Assembly: GCF_004005495.1 (NCBI RefSeq)
Contig: NZ_RZYA01000007.1
Location: 310,001-374,000, forward strand
Reading direction: 5' to 3'
DNA length: 64,000 nucleotides
Source of the DNA: Streptomyces antnestii
GTDB lineage: Bacteria; Actinomycetota; Actinomycetes; Streptomycetales; Streptomycetaceae
In this document: piece by piece, positions 36,060-45,366 of the stretch
Numbering within the stretch: the stretch's first letter is position 1
Layout of the letters: every line of letters begins with the position of its first letter
Made by a program: the position numbers and the translations under genes
The notes under the pieces: model-generated
Databases searched by the model: none
What the model was told of the DNA's origin: nothing
What the model saw: only the letters and a program-made list of their open reading frames with translations

Positions 36060-36169
36060 GCGTGGCGGGCCACGGTCACCCGCCCTCGATTCACTGGGCG
36101 AGGAAGGCACTCATTCGATTCTGGACGTGCATCGCATAGTCGAGACGACCGAGCCCTCGGACTACTTCA
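36060..36169. repeat. Mosaic relic joining two segments of the 42.5-43.7 kb locus
   Basis: 36060-36096 (37 bp) equals 42520-42556, and 36095-36169 (75 bp) equals 43624-43698. The two copies are 1.07 kb apart downstream but are joined here with TG shared at the seam. So this is a deletion derivative of that region, carrying part of the 43473 gene and the sequence before the SMI1-like gene. Confidence 0.85.
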
Positions 36170-36340
36170 ACCGGCTCTTGCGTGCACGCGGACCGACATC
36201 CGCGGGGGAGGCGGCAGCCCGAGCCAGGCCGATTACGGCCCAGGCTGCCGACGCCACCATGCCGACGGCGTTCGCTCCACCGTCCGCCGCATCCACCCGC
36301 TGGCTGTACCAGGCCCGCGGCTGAGCCGGCCTGAATGATC

Positions 36341-37108
36341 TCAGTGGGTGGTGAAGCCGCCGTCGACGGGCAGGGCGACGCCAACCACGAAGGCGGCGCC
36401 CGGGCTGCACAGCCACAGGACGGCGCCCGCGATCTCGTCGGCGGTGCCCAGGCGGCCGATGGGCTGCTGTTTCATGATCTCGGCCATGGCTTCGGCCTGG
36501 CCTTCGAGCATGTCGGCGACCATCGGGGTCTCGATGACGCCGGGGCACACGGCGTTGATGCGGATGCCCCTGGGGGCGTATTCCACGGCGGCGCTCTTGG
36601 TCAGGCCGATCACGCCGTGCTTGGAAGCGTGGTACGCGGCGCGTTCCGGGAGGCCGACCAGGCCGCCGAGAGAGGAGCAGTTGACGATCGCTCCGGAGCC
36701 TTGGTTGCGCATCTGTCGAAGTTCGTGCTTCTGGCACGTCCAGATGCCGCGGAGGTTGACGGCGTTGACGCGGTCGAAGTCCGCGGCCGTCTCGTCGGCG
36801 GCGTCGGCGGGAGGGGCCTGGATGCCGGCGTTGTTGAAGGCCATGTCCAGGCGGCCGAAGGTTTCCACGGTGCGGGCGACCATGGCGGCGGCCTGGTCCT
36901 CGTCGGCCACGTCGCAGCCGATGCCGAGGGCCTGGTGGCCGGCGTCGGTCAGCTCCTTGGCCGCACGCTCGGCGGCCTCCTGGTCGAGATCGGCGAGGAC
37001 GACGGCGGCGCCGGCCCGGGCGAAGGCGCGGGCGGTGGCCAGGCCCATGCCGGAGGCGGCGCCGGTGACCAGGGCGACCTGCCCGGTGAAGTCGTAGGTG
37101 GGGTTCAT
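36341..37108 (-). CDS. SDR family oxidoreductase
   Basis: 255 residues, classical SDR. Nucleotide motif TGAASGMG (15-22), NNAG (92-95), Ser in NCSSLGG (145-146), Tyr159 and Lys163 in YHASK, and the VCPGVIETPM segment after the catalytic site. It ends VDGGFTTH. Start ATG 37106-37108. It lies next to a zinc alcohol dehydrogenase on the same strand; both could act on related alcohols or ketones. Substrate unknown. Confidence 0.9.
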   Translation of the reverse strand: MNPTYDFTGQVALVTGAASGMGLATARAFARAGAAVVLADLDQEAAERAAKELTDAGHQALGIGCDVADEDQAAAMVARTVETFGRLDMAFNNAGIQAPPADAADETAADFDRVNAVNLRGIWTCQKHELRQMRNQGSGAIVNCSSLGGLVGLPERAAYHASKHGVIGLTKSAAVEYAPRGIRINAVCPGVIETPMVADMLEGQAEAMAEIMKQQPIGRLGTADEIAGAVLWLCSPGAAFVVGVALPVDGGFTTH

Positions 37109-37126
37109 CGGTGAAGGGTCCTGTTC

Positions 37127-37171
37127 GGGGATGGGGATGCGGATGGGGACGGGAATGGGGATGGGGATGGG
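37127..37171. repeat. Imperfect GGGATG hexamer tract
   Basis: Several copies of GGGGAT/GGGATG with point changes, in the short gap between the zinc alcohol dehydrogenase and the SDR genes. Probably a simple-sequence tract; its function is unknown. Confidence 0.6.
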
Positions 37172-37202
37172 TGACTGGGGTGAGCGGGGGCGCGCGGGTG
37201 GC

Positions 37203-38225
37203 TCAGGGGCGCAGGAGGGCCTTGATGGCGCGGCGCTCGTCCATGGCCTTGTAGGCCTCGGCGGCCTGTTCCAGCGGGAGTTCGAGGTCGAAGACCTTGC
37301 CGGGGTCGATCTTGCGGTCCCAGATGAGCTGGATGAGTTCGGGCAGGAACCGGCGGACGGGGGCGGGGCCGCCTTCCATGTGGATGCCGGCGAGGAAGAG
37401 TTCGAAGCCGGGGATGTGGACGTCGTAGTTGACGCCGACGAAGCCCATGTGGCCGCCGGGGCGGGTGGCACCGATGGCCTGCATGGTGGATTCGCGGGTG
37501 CCGACGGCCTCGACGACCGAGTGCGCGCCGAGGCCGCCCGTGAGCTCCTTGATCTTTGCCACGCCCGCGTCGCCGCGTTCCTCGATGATGTCGGTGGCGC
37601 CGTAGTAGCGGGCCAGTTTCTGCCGCTCGGGGTGGCGGGACATCGCGATGATGCGCTCGGCGCCGAGCTGCTTGGCTGCCAGGACCGCCATCAGGCCGAC
37701 GGCGCCGTCGCCGACGACCGCGACGGTCTTGCCGGGGCCGGCTTCCGCGGCGACAGCGCCGTACCAGCCGGTGCCGAGTACGTCGGAGGCGGCCAGCAGC
37801 GAGGGGATCAGGTCCTCGTCCGGCTGCCCGGGGGTGGCGACGAGGGTGCCGTCCGCGTACGGGATGCGGGCCTTCTCGGCCTGGGTGCCGATCGTGCCGG
37901 CCACGAACGCGCGGTGCACGCAGCCGGACTGGTAGCCCGAGCGGCAGATCTCGCAGGTGTTGTCGGAGATGACGAACGACCCGACGACGAAGTCACCGGC
38001 CTTGACGGTCCTGACCTCGGAGCCGACCTCTTCGACGACGCCGACGTACTCGTGGCCCATGAGGGTGTGGTCGGCGGGCTCGATCCCGCGGTAGGGCCAC
38101 AGGTCGGAGCCGCAGACGCAGGTCGCGGTCAGCCGGATGACCGCGTCGGTCGGCTCGATGATCTCCGGGTCGTCTCGGTCCTCGACCCGGACGTCTCCGG
38201 CGGTGTGCATGACTACTCCACGCAT
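37203..38225 (-). CDS. Zinc-dependent alcohol dehydrogenase
   Basis: 340 residues, medium-chain dehydrogenase/reductase. Catalytic zinc ligands Cys38 (CVCGSD) and His58/Glu59 (GHEYVG); structural-zinc-like Cys cluster (CEICRSGYQSGC, 91-102); NAD(P)-binding VVGDGAVGLMAVLAAKQLGA. It oxidises or reduces a small alcohol/aldehyde. Transcribed with the SDR gene downstream (94 bp gap). The substrate cannot be read from the motifs. Confidence 0.9.
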   Translation of the reverse strand: MRGVVMHTAGDVRVEDRDDPEIIEPTDAVIRLTATCVCGSDLWPYRGIEPADHTLMGHEYVGVVEEVGSEVRTVKAGDFVVGSFVISDNTCEICRSGYQSGCVHRAFVAGTIGTQAEKARIPYADGTLVATPGQPDEDLIPSLLAASDVLGTGWYGAVAAEAGPGKTVAVVGDGAVGLMAVLAAKQLGAERIIAMSRHPERQKLARYYGATDIIEERGDAGVAKIKELTGGLGAHSVVEAVGTRESTMQAIGATRPGGHMGFVGVNYDVHIPGFELFLAGIHMEGGPAPVRRFLPELIQLIWDRKIDPGKVFDLELPLEQAAEAYKAMDERRAIKALLRP

Positions 38226-38365
38226 GTGGTGCTCCTTGCTTCGTGTTCCCGGCGCCTCGGGCGCCTGTGTGTGTGATCAGGAAGGCATGGCTTCCTGCGA
38301 AATGAAGGGAAATGTTCAGGTGTGGCGTTGTGGTGCCGCCGTTCTGCGGTCTCCCAGCTGGTGCC

Positions 38366-39601
38366 CTAGCCGAGGGCGGGCCTCCCACGACGCCCCTGGA
38401 TGAGCGCGATGGTGATCGTGGGGACGAGGGCCAGAGCGGCCATGGCGGCGCCGACCAGGGCCGGCCCGGCGGCCCGGAAAGGCGAGTCGAGGGCCTGCCC
38501 GGCGATCCAGGAACCGGCCGCCGTGCCGAGGTTGAACGCCGACACGGTCAGGGCCGAGCCCAGGGTGGGGGCCTTGCCCGCGAAGCGGACGCCGAGGGCG
38601 ATCAGGACCGGGGTGCCGAGGAAGCCGACAAGCCCGAGCAGGGCGACCAGCACCACCGTGGGGACGGCGAAGGCCGACAGGAGGCCGAGCGCCAGCAAGA
38701 CCAGTGCGGCCGACGCTGCTGCCGTGATCGTGGTCGCGTACGGGCGGACGTCGCCGGCTCGGCCGCCGACGAGGAAGCCGGCCAGGGCGCCGGCACCGAA
38801 TCCGACGAGGACGAGCGGCACGAGCCCTGCGGCGATTCCCGCCCGGTCGGTCAGCAGCGGAGCGATGTAGGTGTACGTGCCCAGTACGCCGGCGCTCATG
38901 GTGGCGCAGCCCGCGAGGACCAGCCATAGCCGGCCCGAGCGCAGCGCGGACAGCTCCGAGCGGATCGACACCGTCTGCCCGCCGCGGGGCTCGTTCGGGA
39001 CCGAGCGCGCGATCAGCGCCATCGCGGCCACCGCCAGGACGGCGAGGATCCAGAAGGGTCCGCGCCAGCCCATCAGCTGTCCAACGAACGCGCCGAGCGG
39101 CACGCCGACGACGTTGGCGAGCATGGCTCCGGAACCGACCACTCCCACGGCGCGCGAGCTCGCGGCCGGGCCGGCCGCCCTGGTGGCCACGACGTTCGCC
39201 ACCGCCCAGAACGCCCCGGTCGCCAGCGCGGTCAGGAACCGGGCGGCGAGCAGCAGCCCGAAGCCGTCGCCGACAGCGGCGATCACGTGTCCCGCGGCGA
39301 AGACGCCCAGGGCCAGCACCAGCGTCCACCGGGCGGGCAGCCGCAGGGTCAGCATCGACATCAGCGGGGCACCGATGATCATCCCGACCGCGAACACGGT
39401 GATCGCCAGACCGGCACGGGCCACGCTCACCCGCAGGTCGCCCGCGATCTCCGGCAGCAGACCCGCCACCACGAACTCGGTCGTGCCCATCAGGAACGTC
39501 CCCAGGGCGAGGACGTAGACCACGGAGGGAAGACGGCGCGAGGCAGGTGGCCGTTCCTCGATGCGTTCGTCGACGGGGGCGTGGAGGGTCGCTCCTTGCA
39601 T
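38366..39601 (-). CDS. DHA1-type MFS efflux transporter
   Basis: About 411 residues with 12 predicted helices, AraJ/CmlA-like subfamily. The start reads ALGTFLMGTTEFVVAGLLPEIA (conserved in this family); IIGAPLMSMLTLRLPAR follows helix 2, and RAVGVVGSGAMLANVVGVPLGAF lies in helix 4-5. ATG 39599-39601 is preferred over a longer reading. Divergent from an XRE regulator that probably controls it. Likely exports a drug or sugar-like compound (inference). Confidence 0.9.
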   Translation of the reverse strand: MQGATLHAPVDERIEERPPASRRLPSVVYVLALGTFLMGTTEFVVAGLLPEIAGDLRVSVARAGLAITVFAVGMIIGAPLMSMLTLRLPARWTLVLALGVFAAGHVIAAVGDGFGLLLAARFLTALATGAFWAVANVVATRAAGPAASSRAVGVVGSGAMLANVVGVPLGAFVGQLMGWRGPFWILAVLAVAAMALIARSVPNEPRGGQTVSIRSELSALRSGRLWLVLAGCATMSAGVLGTYTYIAPLLTDRAGIAAGLVPLVLVGFGAGALAGFLVGGRAGDVRPYATTITAAASAALVLLALGLLSAFAVPTVVLVALLGLVGFLGTPVLIALGVRFAGKAPTLGSALTVSAFNLGTAAGSWIAGQALDSPFRAAGPALVGAAMAALALVPTITIALIQGRRGRPALG

Positions 39602-39738
39602 GGTGAAGCTCCAAAGGGGTGTCACTGCGGTGTCGTGCATCCCAGAGAACCCGTATTCACGCAGGTCAGGAAGGTCGCGCTTATAGGGGGTACAAGCTCC
39701 ACCTCCCTTGTCCACGCCGCGCGCCTACCGTGGAAGGC

Positions 39739-40692
39739 ATGGACAAGCAACCCGACAACCGCTCCGACATCCGGGACTTCCTCGGCACCCGGCGCGCCAG
39801 GATCACACCGGAGCAGGCCGGGCTGCCCACCAGCGGGCGACGCCGTGTGCCCGGCCTGCGGCGCGAGGAGGTCGCCGTTCTCGCCGGCGTCAGCACCGAG
39901 TGGTACACCCGCCTGGAGAAGGGCCACATCAACGGTGTGTCCGAAGACGTCCTCGACGCGGTCGCCCGCGCACTCCACCTCGACGACGACGAACGCACCT
40001 ACCTCTTCGACCTCGCCCGCGCCGCCCAGCCGGCGGGCCGCGCGCCCCGGCGCCGCAAGGCCGTCGACGTCCCGCCGCGTGTCCAGTGGCTGCTCGACTC
40101 CATGACCCTGTCCGCGGCCTTCGTCACCAACGGCCGCCTCGACATCGTCGCCGCCAACGCGCTCGCCCGTGCGGTCCTGTCACCTATGTTCGACAGCGAC
40201 ACCGTCGACGACCGCGGCCGCCCCAACTGTGCCCGCTTCTTCTTCCTCGACCCGGGCGCGCAGGACTTCGTCGCCGACTGGGACCAGGCCGTCGCCATCA
40301 CCGCGGCCCTGCTGCGCGCCGAGGCCGGCCGCTACCCGAACGACAAGGCACTGCGGGAACTCATCGGAGAGCTGTCCACCCTGAGCACCGAGTTCCGCAC
40401 CCGCTGGGCCGCCCACGACGTCCGCATCCACCACGGCGGCGTCAAGACCTTCAACCACCCCGACGCCGGCCCGCTGGAACTCACCTACCAGCCGCTGGAC
40501 CTGCCCCTGTCCACCCGCGAGGCGCACTCCCTGACCATTTACACCGCCGAACCGGGCTCCCCCGACGAAGACCGGCTCAAACTCCTCGCCAGCCTGGCAG
40601 CCACCCCCGCCGTCCCCCAGTCGCAACCTTCCACTGCCACCCCCACAGACCGCCGGGACAGGGAAGGCGACACCAGCGACTCACCTCAGTAA
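39739..40692 (+). CDS. XRE-family regulator with MmyB-like ligand domain
   Basis: 317 residues. Helix-turn-helix at about 35-75 (RREEVAVLAGVSTEWYTRLEKG), then a C-terminal domain with the MmyB-type pattern: ALARAVLSPMFDSD, NCARFFFLDP, DWDQAVAITAALLRAEAGRYPND, ELSTLSTEFRTRWAAHDVRIH, KTFNHPDAGPLELTYQPLDLP. Binds DNA and probably a fatty acid-like or small ligand. Divergent from the MFS gene at 38366, with the promoter region 39602-39738 between them. Start at ATG 39739 after AGG. Confidence 0.9.
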   Translation: MDKQPDNRSDIRDFLGTRRARITPEQAGLPTSGRRRVPGLRREEVAVLAGVSTEWYTRLEKGHINGVSEDVLDAVARALHLDDDERTYLFDLARAAQPAGRAPRRRKAVDVPPRVQWLLDSMTLSAAFVTNGRLDIVAANALARAVLSPMFDSDTVDDRGRPNCARFFFLDPGAQDFVADWDQAVAITAALLRAEAGRYPNDKALRELIGELSTLSTEFRTRWAAHDVRIHHGGVKTFNHPDAGPLELTYQPLDLPLSTREAHSLTIYTAEPGSPDEDRLKLLASLAATPAVPQSQPSTATPTDRRDREGDTSDSPQ

Positions 40693-40912
40693 CGGCGCCG
40701 GGACCGCCAGCCGCATGCCGGCGATGCCATACACCGTGACTCCACGACCTGGTGCATCCACGCGCACGTCGCGGCCGGCACCGAGCCCTGCTGCTCTGCT
40801 GCCCTGCTACACCTCCGGCCTTGGGGACTGGTGGTCGACGATCCCGGGCGGGATCTGAGCCGGTGAGGAGTGCGGGACGCTGGAACGGTGTCCAAGGGGG
40901 CGTTCGCGTGCG

Positions 40913-42089
40913 TCACTGGACCACCTCGGCGCTTCGGCCGACCGCAACCACAGTGCGGAAGGGAAACGCGATGAGCAGTGCGACGGCGACGAGCAGCCCA
41001 CTTGCCCACAGCGGCCCGACGTTCCCTTCCTCAGTGCTGAGGGTGGTCGCGGCGATGAGGGGGCCGACGGCGGCACCGATGTTGAGTGCCGCCGTGGCAT
41101 ACGAGCCGGCCATGGTGGGAGCGCCCGCGGCCTCGTAGAGGACTCGCGTGATCAGCGTGCTGCCCAGCGCGAACGACAGCGCGCCCTGCACGAACACAAG
41201 GGTGCACAGGGCGACCGGCTCGTCGGCCAGCATCGCCAGGGCCGGCCAGCCGATCAGCAGCAGGGGACCACCGATCGCGATGACCAAGCCGGGACGCTGG
41301 TCGGACAACCGGCCGGCGACGCTGACCCCGGCAAGGGCACCGGCACCGAAGAGCACCAGAACGACAGAGATCCACAGCTCGCCCAGCCCGGCGACGTCGG
41401 TGACGACAGGGGCGAGGAAGGTGAAGCTTGCGAAGGTTGCCGCGTTCACCAGCGCGCCGAGCAGCATCACCAGAATCAACGGCGGCCTTGTGAGCTGGAA
41501 GAGCTCGGCTCGCAAGGCCGGCCCGCCGGCCGTCTTCCTGCCCGCGCCCCGCCGGGATCCCCTTCAGGATGCCGAGAGCTGCGGGCAGACAGAGTGCGGC
41601 GACGACCCAGAATGTGGTCCGCCAGCCGAGCAATGTGCCGAGTGCCGACCCACCGGGGACACCGGCGATCGTGGCCACCGTGGTGCCTGACAGCAGCACG
41701 GCAAGGGCGCGGCCCTTCTTGTCCGGCGAGACCAGCGTGGCGGCAGCTGTCAGAGCGACCGCGAGGAACCCTGCGTTCGCGAGCGCGGCGACGACCCGGC
41801 CGGCGAGCAGCACCGGGAAGCTCGTGGTGAGGGCGCCCATGGCGTGGGCTGCCGCGAAAGCGAGGATGAACGCGAAAAGGCTTGAGCGCCTTGGCCAGTT
41901 GCGGGCAAGCGCGGCTACGAGGGGGGCGCCGACGACGATGCCGATGGCGAAGGCCGAGGTGAGCATGCCTGCTGCCCCGACTGTGACGTCGAGATCTGAG
42001 GCGATGTCCGGCAAGAGGCCGGCGAGCATGAACTCCGAGGTGCCCATGGCGAAGACGGCCATGGCAAGCAGGTACAGCGGGAAAGGCAT
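40913..42089 (-). pseudogene. Chloramphenicol-type MFS exporter (cmlR/cmx-like), frameshifted
   Basis: From ATG 42089 the minus strand encodes MPFPLYLLAMAVFAMGTSEF... FWVVAALCLPAALGILKGIPAGR, then the family continues in another frame (RAELFQLTRPPLILVMLLGALVN... ITRVLYEAAGAPTMAGSYATAALNIGAAVGPLIAATTL) to 40913. Together this matches the chloramphenicol-resistance MFS proteins of Streptomyces (CmlR/Cmx). The shift is at about 41540. Twelve helices would be complete if one base were corrected. It may be broken or a sequence error. Confidence 0.75.
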
Positions 42090-42409
42090 CGAGTGGCTCC
42101 GAGGTGAGGAGAGGTACGAGAAAGGTCATCTCGTCACCGCGGCCGGCCCCAAGGGCACGCTCGGCCCGCCACAGAATGCGGCGCGACGGCAGAGCTACGA
42201 ACTCAGTGGTTCAGGGGGCTGACGGCGTGACCGAAAGCCCCCACCTTGTCTGACTCAGGACTCGACATGGCTCGCACGCTACCGGACAGATGCCCGTCGA
42301 AACACCTCGTTTCACCGGCATTGGCCCCTGCCACCAACGTCATGGCCAGCAACACCTGGTGCTCTGGCCGTGAACGTTCGCCGGGTTCGAGATCGTCAAC
42401 GGCGGCTGA

Positions 42410-42512
42410 TCAGGCTGCAGTCGGAAGCGGGCGTCCGCCCCAGCGGATGCCCTTCTCGCTGCGGATGCGGGCGCGCTCCTTGCGTTGGGCGACCAGGACT
42501 GAACGGTGTGGT
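42410..42512 (-). pseudogene. C-terminal fragment, possibly transposon-associated
   Basis: The minus strand encodes VLVAQRKERARIRSEKGIRW and GGRPLPTAA then a stop. This basic ending looks like a fragment of a mobile-element protein, but I cannot name the family with confidence. Confidence 0.3.
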
Positions 42513-42519
42513 TCGGATG

Positions 42520-42556
42520 GCGTGGCGGGCCACGGTCACCCGCCCTCGATTCACTG
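42520..42556. repeat. 37-bp copy shared with 36060-36096
   Basis: Identical to 36060-36096; upstream donor (or derivative) of the mosaic at 36 kb. It precedes the stop of the SMI1-like gene by about 9 bp. Confidence 0.85.
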
Positions 42557-42564
42557 AGCTTCCC

Positions 42565-43239
42565 TCACCGGACTTCCCTCTCGCGTTGCTCAAGCCACTC
42601 GAGGTACCAGCTGCGGAAGGTGTGACGGTTTCCGTTCGCATCGACGTACGGCTCGAAGGGCGGGTTGACCGCGCAGTCCCGGTCGCGGAGTTCCCCACGG
42701 TGCGGGCCGACGACGATGAGCCAGCCGGTCATCCCGCATCCGTTGTCGCTGATGTGGATCGCGCCCCGCCCCCGTTCCAGGACCCAGACCTCTTCGCCGG
42801 CGTCGCCGAAGACCTTGCGGTAATCGTCCAGATAGTCGTCGTCGACGTCCCGGGTGGTGGGCTCGTACCCGGCGGCGCGAAGGGTCGCTGTCTGCTGGTC
42901 GGCCCAGTCTTCGGTTTCGACGAACGGCCCACTGGGGTCCAGCAGCCAGGGCTGGTCCTCGCTCTCCCAGATCCATCCCCACTTCCCGTCGACCCGGTGC
43001 AACGACGTGAGATTGAGAGCCGGCCCGGGGCCGCCGGCCCCCACCTCTGCCAGAAACGTGCGGTACTCGTCGGGGAGCGAGACACCAAGCTGCGCTTCGA
43101 CCTCGACGAGCTCGGCGGGCGTCAGGACAGGTTCGAACGTCGGGTATCCATACGGCGCACGGCCACGGGCTCGACGCTCGGCCTCCTCCACTGCGATGAC
43201 GCGTTCCCGCACTCCCGACCACTGCATGTGCGTGCTCAC
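42565..43239 (-). CDS. SMI1/KNR4-like protein, possible toxin-immunity or adaptor
   Basis: About 224 residues. Family signature: LTPAELVEVEAQLGVSLPDEYRTFLAEVG (about 44-72), then GWIWESEDQPWLL, AIHISDNGCGMTGWLIVVG and a WYLEWLEQ helix near the end. SMI1/KNR4 proteins serve as immunity proteins in polymorphic toxin systems and as scaffolds. Start GTG 43239; an earlier in-frame ATG adds a basic head. No toxin gene is visible beside it. Directly upstream lies the 43473 gene on the opposite strand. Confidence 0.8.
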   Translation of the reverse strand: MSTHMQWSGVRERVIAVEEAERRARGRAPYGYPTFEPVLTPAELVEVEAQLGVSLPDEYRTFLAEVGAGGPGPALNLTSLHRVDGKWGWIWESEDQPWLLDPSGPFVETEDWADQQTATLRAAGYEPTTRDVDDDYLDDYRKVFGDAGEEVWVLERGRGAIHISDNGCGMTGWLIVVGPHRGELRDRDCAVNPPFEPYVDANGNRHTFRSWYLEWLEQREREVR

Positions 43240-43472
43240 GGCTCTCCAAATCGACGGCGGACGGCGAGCACGGACATTAGTCCCTGCCACCGACATCCGA
43301 ATTGTTTTAGCGGCCGCTCGTCTCTCTCCCTCTCCCCCCCGTGACGGCGGACGAGGAGTGGCAGACGGGCTCGCTGCTCAAGGAGTTGGAAGCCCGCGAG
43401 TCAGATCGCGTGTCAGACCCAGGCTCTACCGTGAGGCCTCGCTACGTGGCAACTACAGGAAGAGGGCGGGGC

Positions 43473-43937
43473 ATGGGTGCCAGTGGGTGGGGTTACGTCA
43501 CTCCTTACAAAGGAAGCGTCGAGGCGACTCTCAAGACTCTGCACGACGAGGTCTTCCAGGAGCTGTTCGGCGACAGCGACAAGTACCGGAGCCTTGACGA
43601 GCTCTACGCCGATGAGGAGTTCATGGGCGAGGAAGGCACTCATTCGATTCTGGACGTGCATCGCATAGTCGAGACGACCGAGCCCTCGGACTACTTCACG
43701 GTCCGCCCGCTCCCCACCGCCCGACTTGCACACCACTTCGGCACGGATCGCCCCACCGTGGAGCACTACGAAGACGCGATGGACCGGGCATACGAGGCCC
43801 TGCGTACCAGGCCTCTTCGGGACAAGGACACGACTTTGCTCGGTGAACACCAGATGCGCTGGACGGGCGTCTACGTAGTCCTCTACACCGACAGCCAACC
43901 TACCCACGTCGGATTCTTCGGTTCTTCCGGGGACTGA
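43473..43937 (+). CDS. Hypothetical protein (THSILD family)
   Basis: 154 residues: MGASGWGYVTPYKGSVEATLKTLHDEVF... LDELYADEEF.. GTHSILDVHRIVETTE.. FTVRPLPTARLAHHFGTDRPTVEHYEDAM.. RWTGVYVVLYTDSQPTHVGFFGSSGD. This fits a family of Streptomyces hypotheticals with the same MGASGW start, a GTHSILDxxR block and a YxSGD end. Function unknown. The start is ATG 43473 after GGGGC; earlier codons give a non-conserved head. A 75-bp part of it is duplicated at 36095-36169. Confidence 0.65.
   Translation: MGASGWGYVTPYKGSVEATLKTLHDEVFQELFGDSDKYRSLDELYADEEFMGEEGTHSILDVHRIVETTEPSDYFTVRPLPTARLAHHFGTDRPTVEHYEDAMDRAYEALRTRPLRDKDTTLLGEHQMRWTGVYVVLYTDSQPTHVGFFGSSGD
43624..43698. repeat. 75-bp copy shared with 36095-36169
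   Basis: Internal part of the 43473 gene that also occurs at 36095-36169, next to the copy of 42520-42556. This is the parent copy for the mosaic at 36 kb, because it lies inside an intact reading frame. Confidence 0.85.
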
Positions 43938-44118
43938 AGATCACCACCGCGTAGAACTTCCGCTCAGGCCACTCGAGCGGCCGTGACTATACGCCCGCCG
44001 GAGCAGAGAGCGCCGACCATGCCACTCAAGAGGGCGTAGCCCGCGACACGCGATGGATCAAGCGGACCCCGAGCGCGCTGCCTGCGTGGCTGCACGCGGA
44101 AGCCGGCACGACGCGGGC

Positions 44119-44994
44119 CTAGATGACGGGCGGGCGGCCGAGGCGCGCCATGCGTACGACAGTGCGCCAGCGCATGGGCTGCCGTCGACCACCGGAGGTG
44201 AACACGCCCTCCCGAAAGCCGCCGAACCACGCCCGCAACCCGCCCCAGGAGCGTGTCCTGGCCAGAGTGAGAGCTGCCCAGACACTGAGGTAGACGGGAA
44301 CGAGGACGGCGGGGAGATGGCGCTTGGCCAGCCACACGCGGTTCCGGGCGGTCATCCGGTAGTAGACGGCGTGCCGGGCCGGGGAAGTCTTCGGGTGCTG
44401 GAGCAGCAGCGCCGGTTCGTACACCACACGCCACCGCGCATCCAAGGCCCGCCACGCCAGATCGGTCTCTTCATGGGTGAAGAAGAACGCGTCCGGCCAG
44501 ATCCCGGTCTCATCCAGCATCCGCATCGACAGTGCGTGGCCGCCGCCGAGGAACGTGGTGACCTCACCGCCCTGCATCGGGTCCTTCGCCCGCAGCCGGG
44601 GCACGTGCCGGCGCTGCGTCTCCCCGTGCTCGTCGGCGATACGGAACGACACGATGCCCAGCCGGTCGTCGGCGGCGTACATCCGGGCCAGATGGCTGAG
44701 CACATCGGCGTCCACCAGCAGGCCGTCGTCGTCCAGGTCCACCACCACGTCCACGTCGCCGAACCGGCGCAGCTCCTGGATGGCGACGTTGCGCCCGCCG
44801 GACACTCCGAGGTTCTCCTCGAGTTCCACCCCGTGCACTCCGGCGGGCAGTTCGGGCAGCGGCGCACCGTTGCCGACCACGACGACCCTCGCCGGCTCCA
44901 GATCCTGCTTGGCCACCGAATCCAGCAACGCACGCAGCTCGGCGGGCCGATTGCCCATGGTCAGGATCGCGATGCCGAAGCGCGGGTGACTCAC
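44119..44994 (-). CDS. Family 2 glycosyltransferase
   Basis: 291 residues, GT-A fold. N-terminal FGIAILTMGNRPAELRALLDSV with the nucleotide-sugar binding strand, then NLGVSGGRNVAIQEL and DVVVDLDDDGLL (metal/nucleotide-binding Asp-rich motif), GGHALSMRML and a FTHEETDLAWRAL block (ED-type catalytic region). Transfers a sugar to a lipid or polymer, acting at the membrane. A hydrophobic stretch near the C-terminus (LPAVLVPVYLSVWAALTLA) may anchor it. No partner genes are seen. Confidence 0.88.
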   Translation of the reverse strand: MSHPRFGIAILTMGNRPAELRALLDSVAKQDLEPARVVVVGNGAPLPELPAGVHGVELEENLGVSGGRNVAIQELRRFGDVDVVVDLDDDGLLVDADVLSHLARMYAADDRLGIVSFRIADEHGETQRRHVPRLRAKDPMQGGEVTTFLGGGHALSMRMLDETGIWPDAFFFTHEETDLAWRALDARWRVVYEPALLLQHPKTSPARHAVYYRMTARNRVWLAKRHLPAVLVPVYLSVWAALTLARTRSWGGLRAWFGGFREGVFTSGGRRQPMRWRTVVRMARLGRPPVI

Positions 44995-45110
44995 GAGCGA
45001 ACTCCATCCATACGCCGCCTGAGGCCGGCGAGCCTATCGGCTGCTCAGGGCCCGCGTCCGCACCACGCCCGGCCACGCGCCGGCAGGAGACCCCTAGGCC
45101 CGCACTACCG

Positions 45111-45305
45111 CTGGGTGACTACATCCGGCCCCCGCAAGACCCCGACCTCGCCCGCACCCCCTACGGAGAACTCGCCGACCGGGACCTCGCGCAATTCCTC
45201 GCCCACTGGCCCGACCTGCACGCCGACGCCCTCCAGCAGAGCCGGCACCGCATCCACCCGACAGCCCGCATCCACCCGTACGCCATCGTCGGCAACGACG
45301 TGATC
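45111..45305 (+). pseudogene. Possible hexapeptide-type fragment
   Basis: LGDYIRPPQDPDLARTPYGELADRDLAQFLAHWPDLHADALQ is followed by HRIHPTARIHPYAIVGNDVIG, which could be a left-handed beta-helix start; then the frame breaks at about 45305. No start codon with a ribosome site is present. Identity uncertain. Confidence 0.3.
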
Positions 45306-45366
45306 GGACCTGGTCCTTCCACCCGTACTACCGCTACCGCCGGTACTGAGCTCCCCTCTCGGGGCT

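Larger units (their letters stand above)
42090..42564. other. 475-bp spacer with a short relic and a repeat
   Basis: Between the MFS relic start and the SMI1-like gene stop. Contains promoter space for the MFS gene, the relic of 42410-42512 and the 37-bp repeat of 42520-42556. No intact gene is seen. Confidence 0.5.

Noticed and set aside
37127..37171. GGGATG tract considered as a CRISPR-like or telomere-like array
   Set aside because: No spacers, irregular units and only about seven copies; simple-sequence slippage is sufficient.
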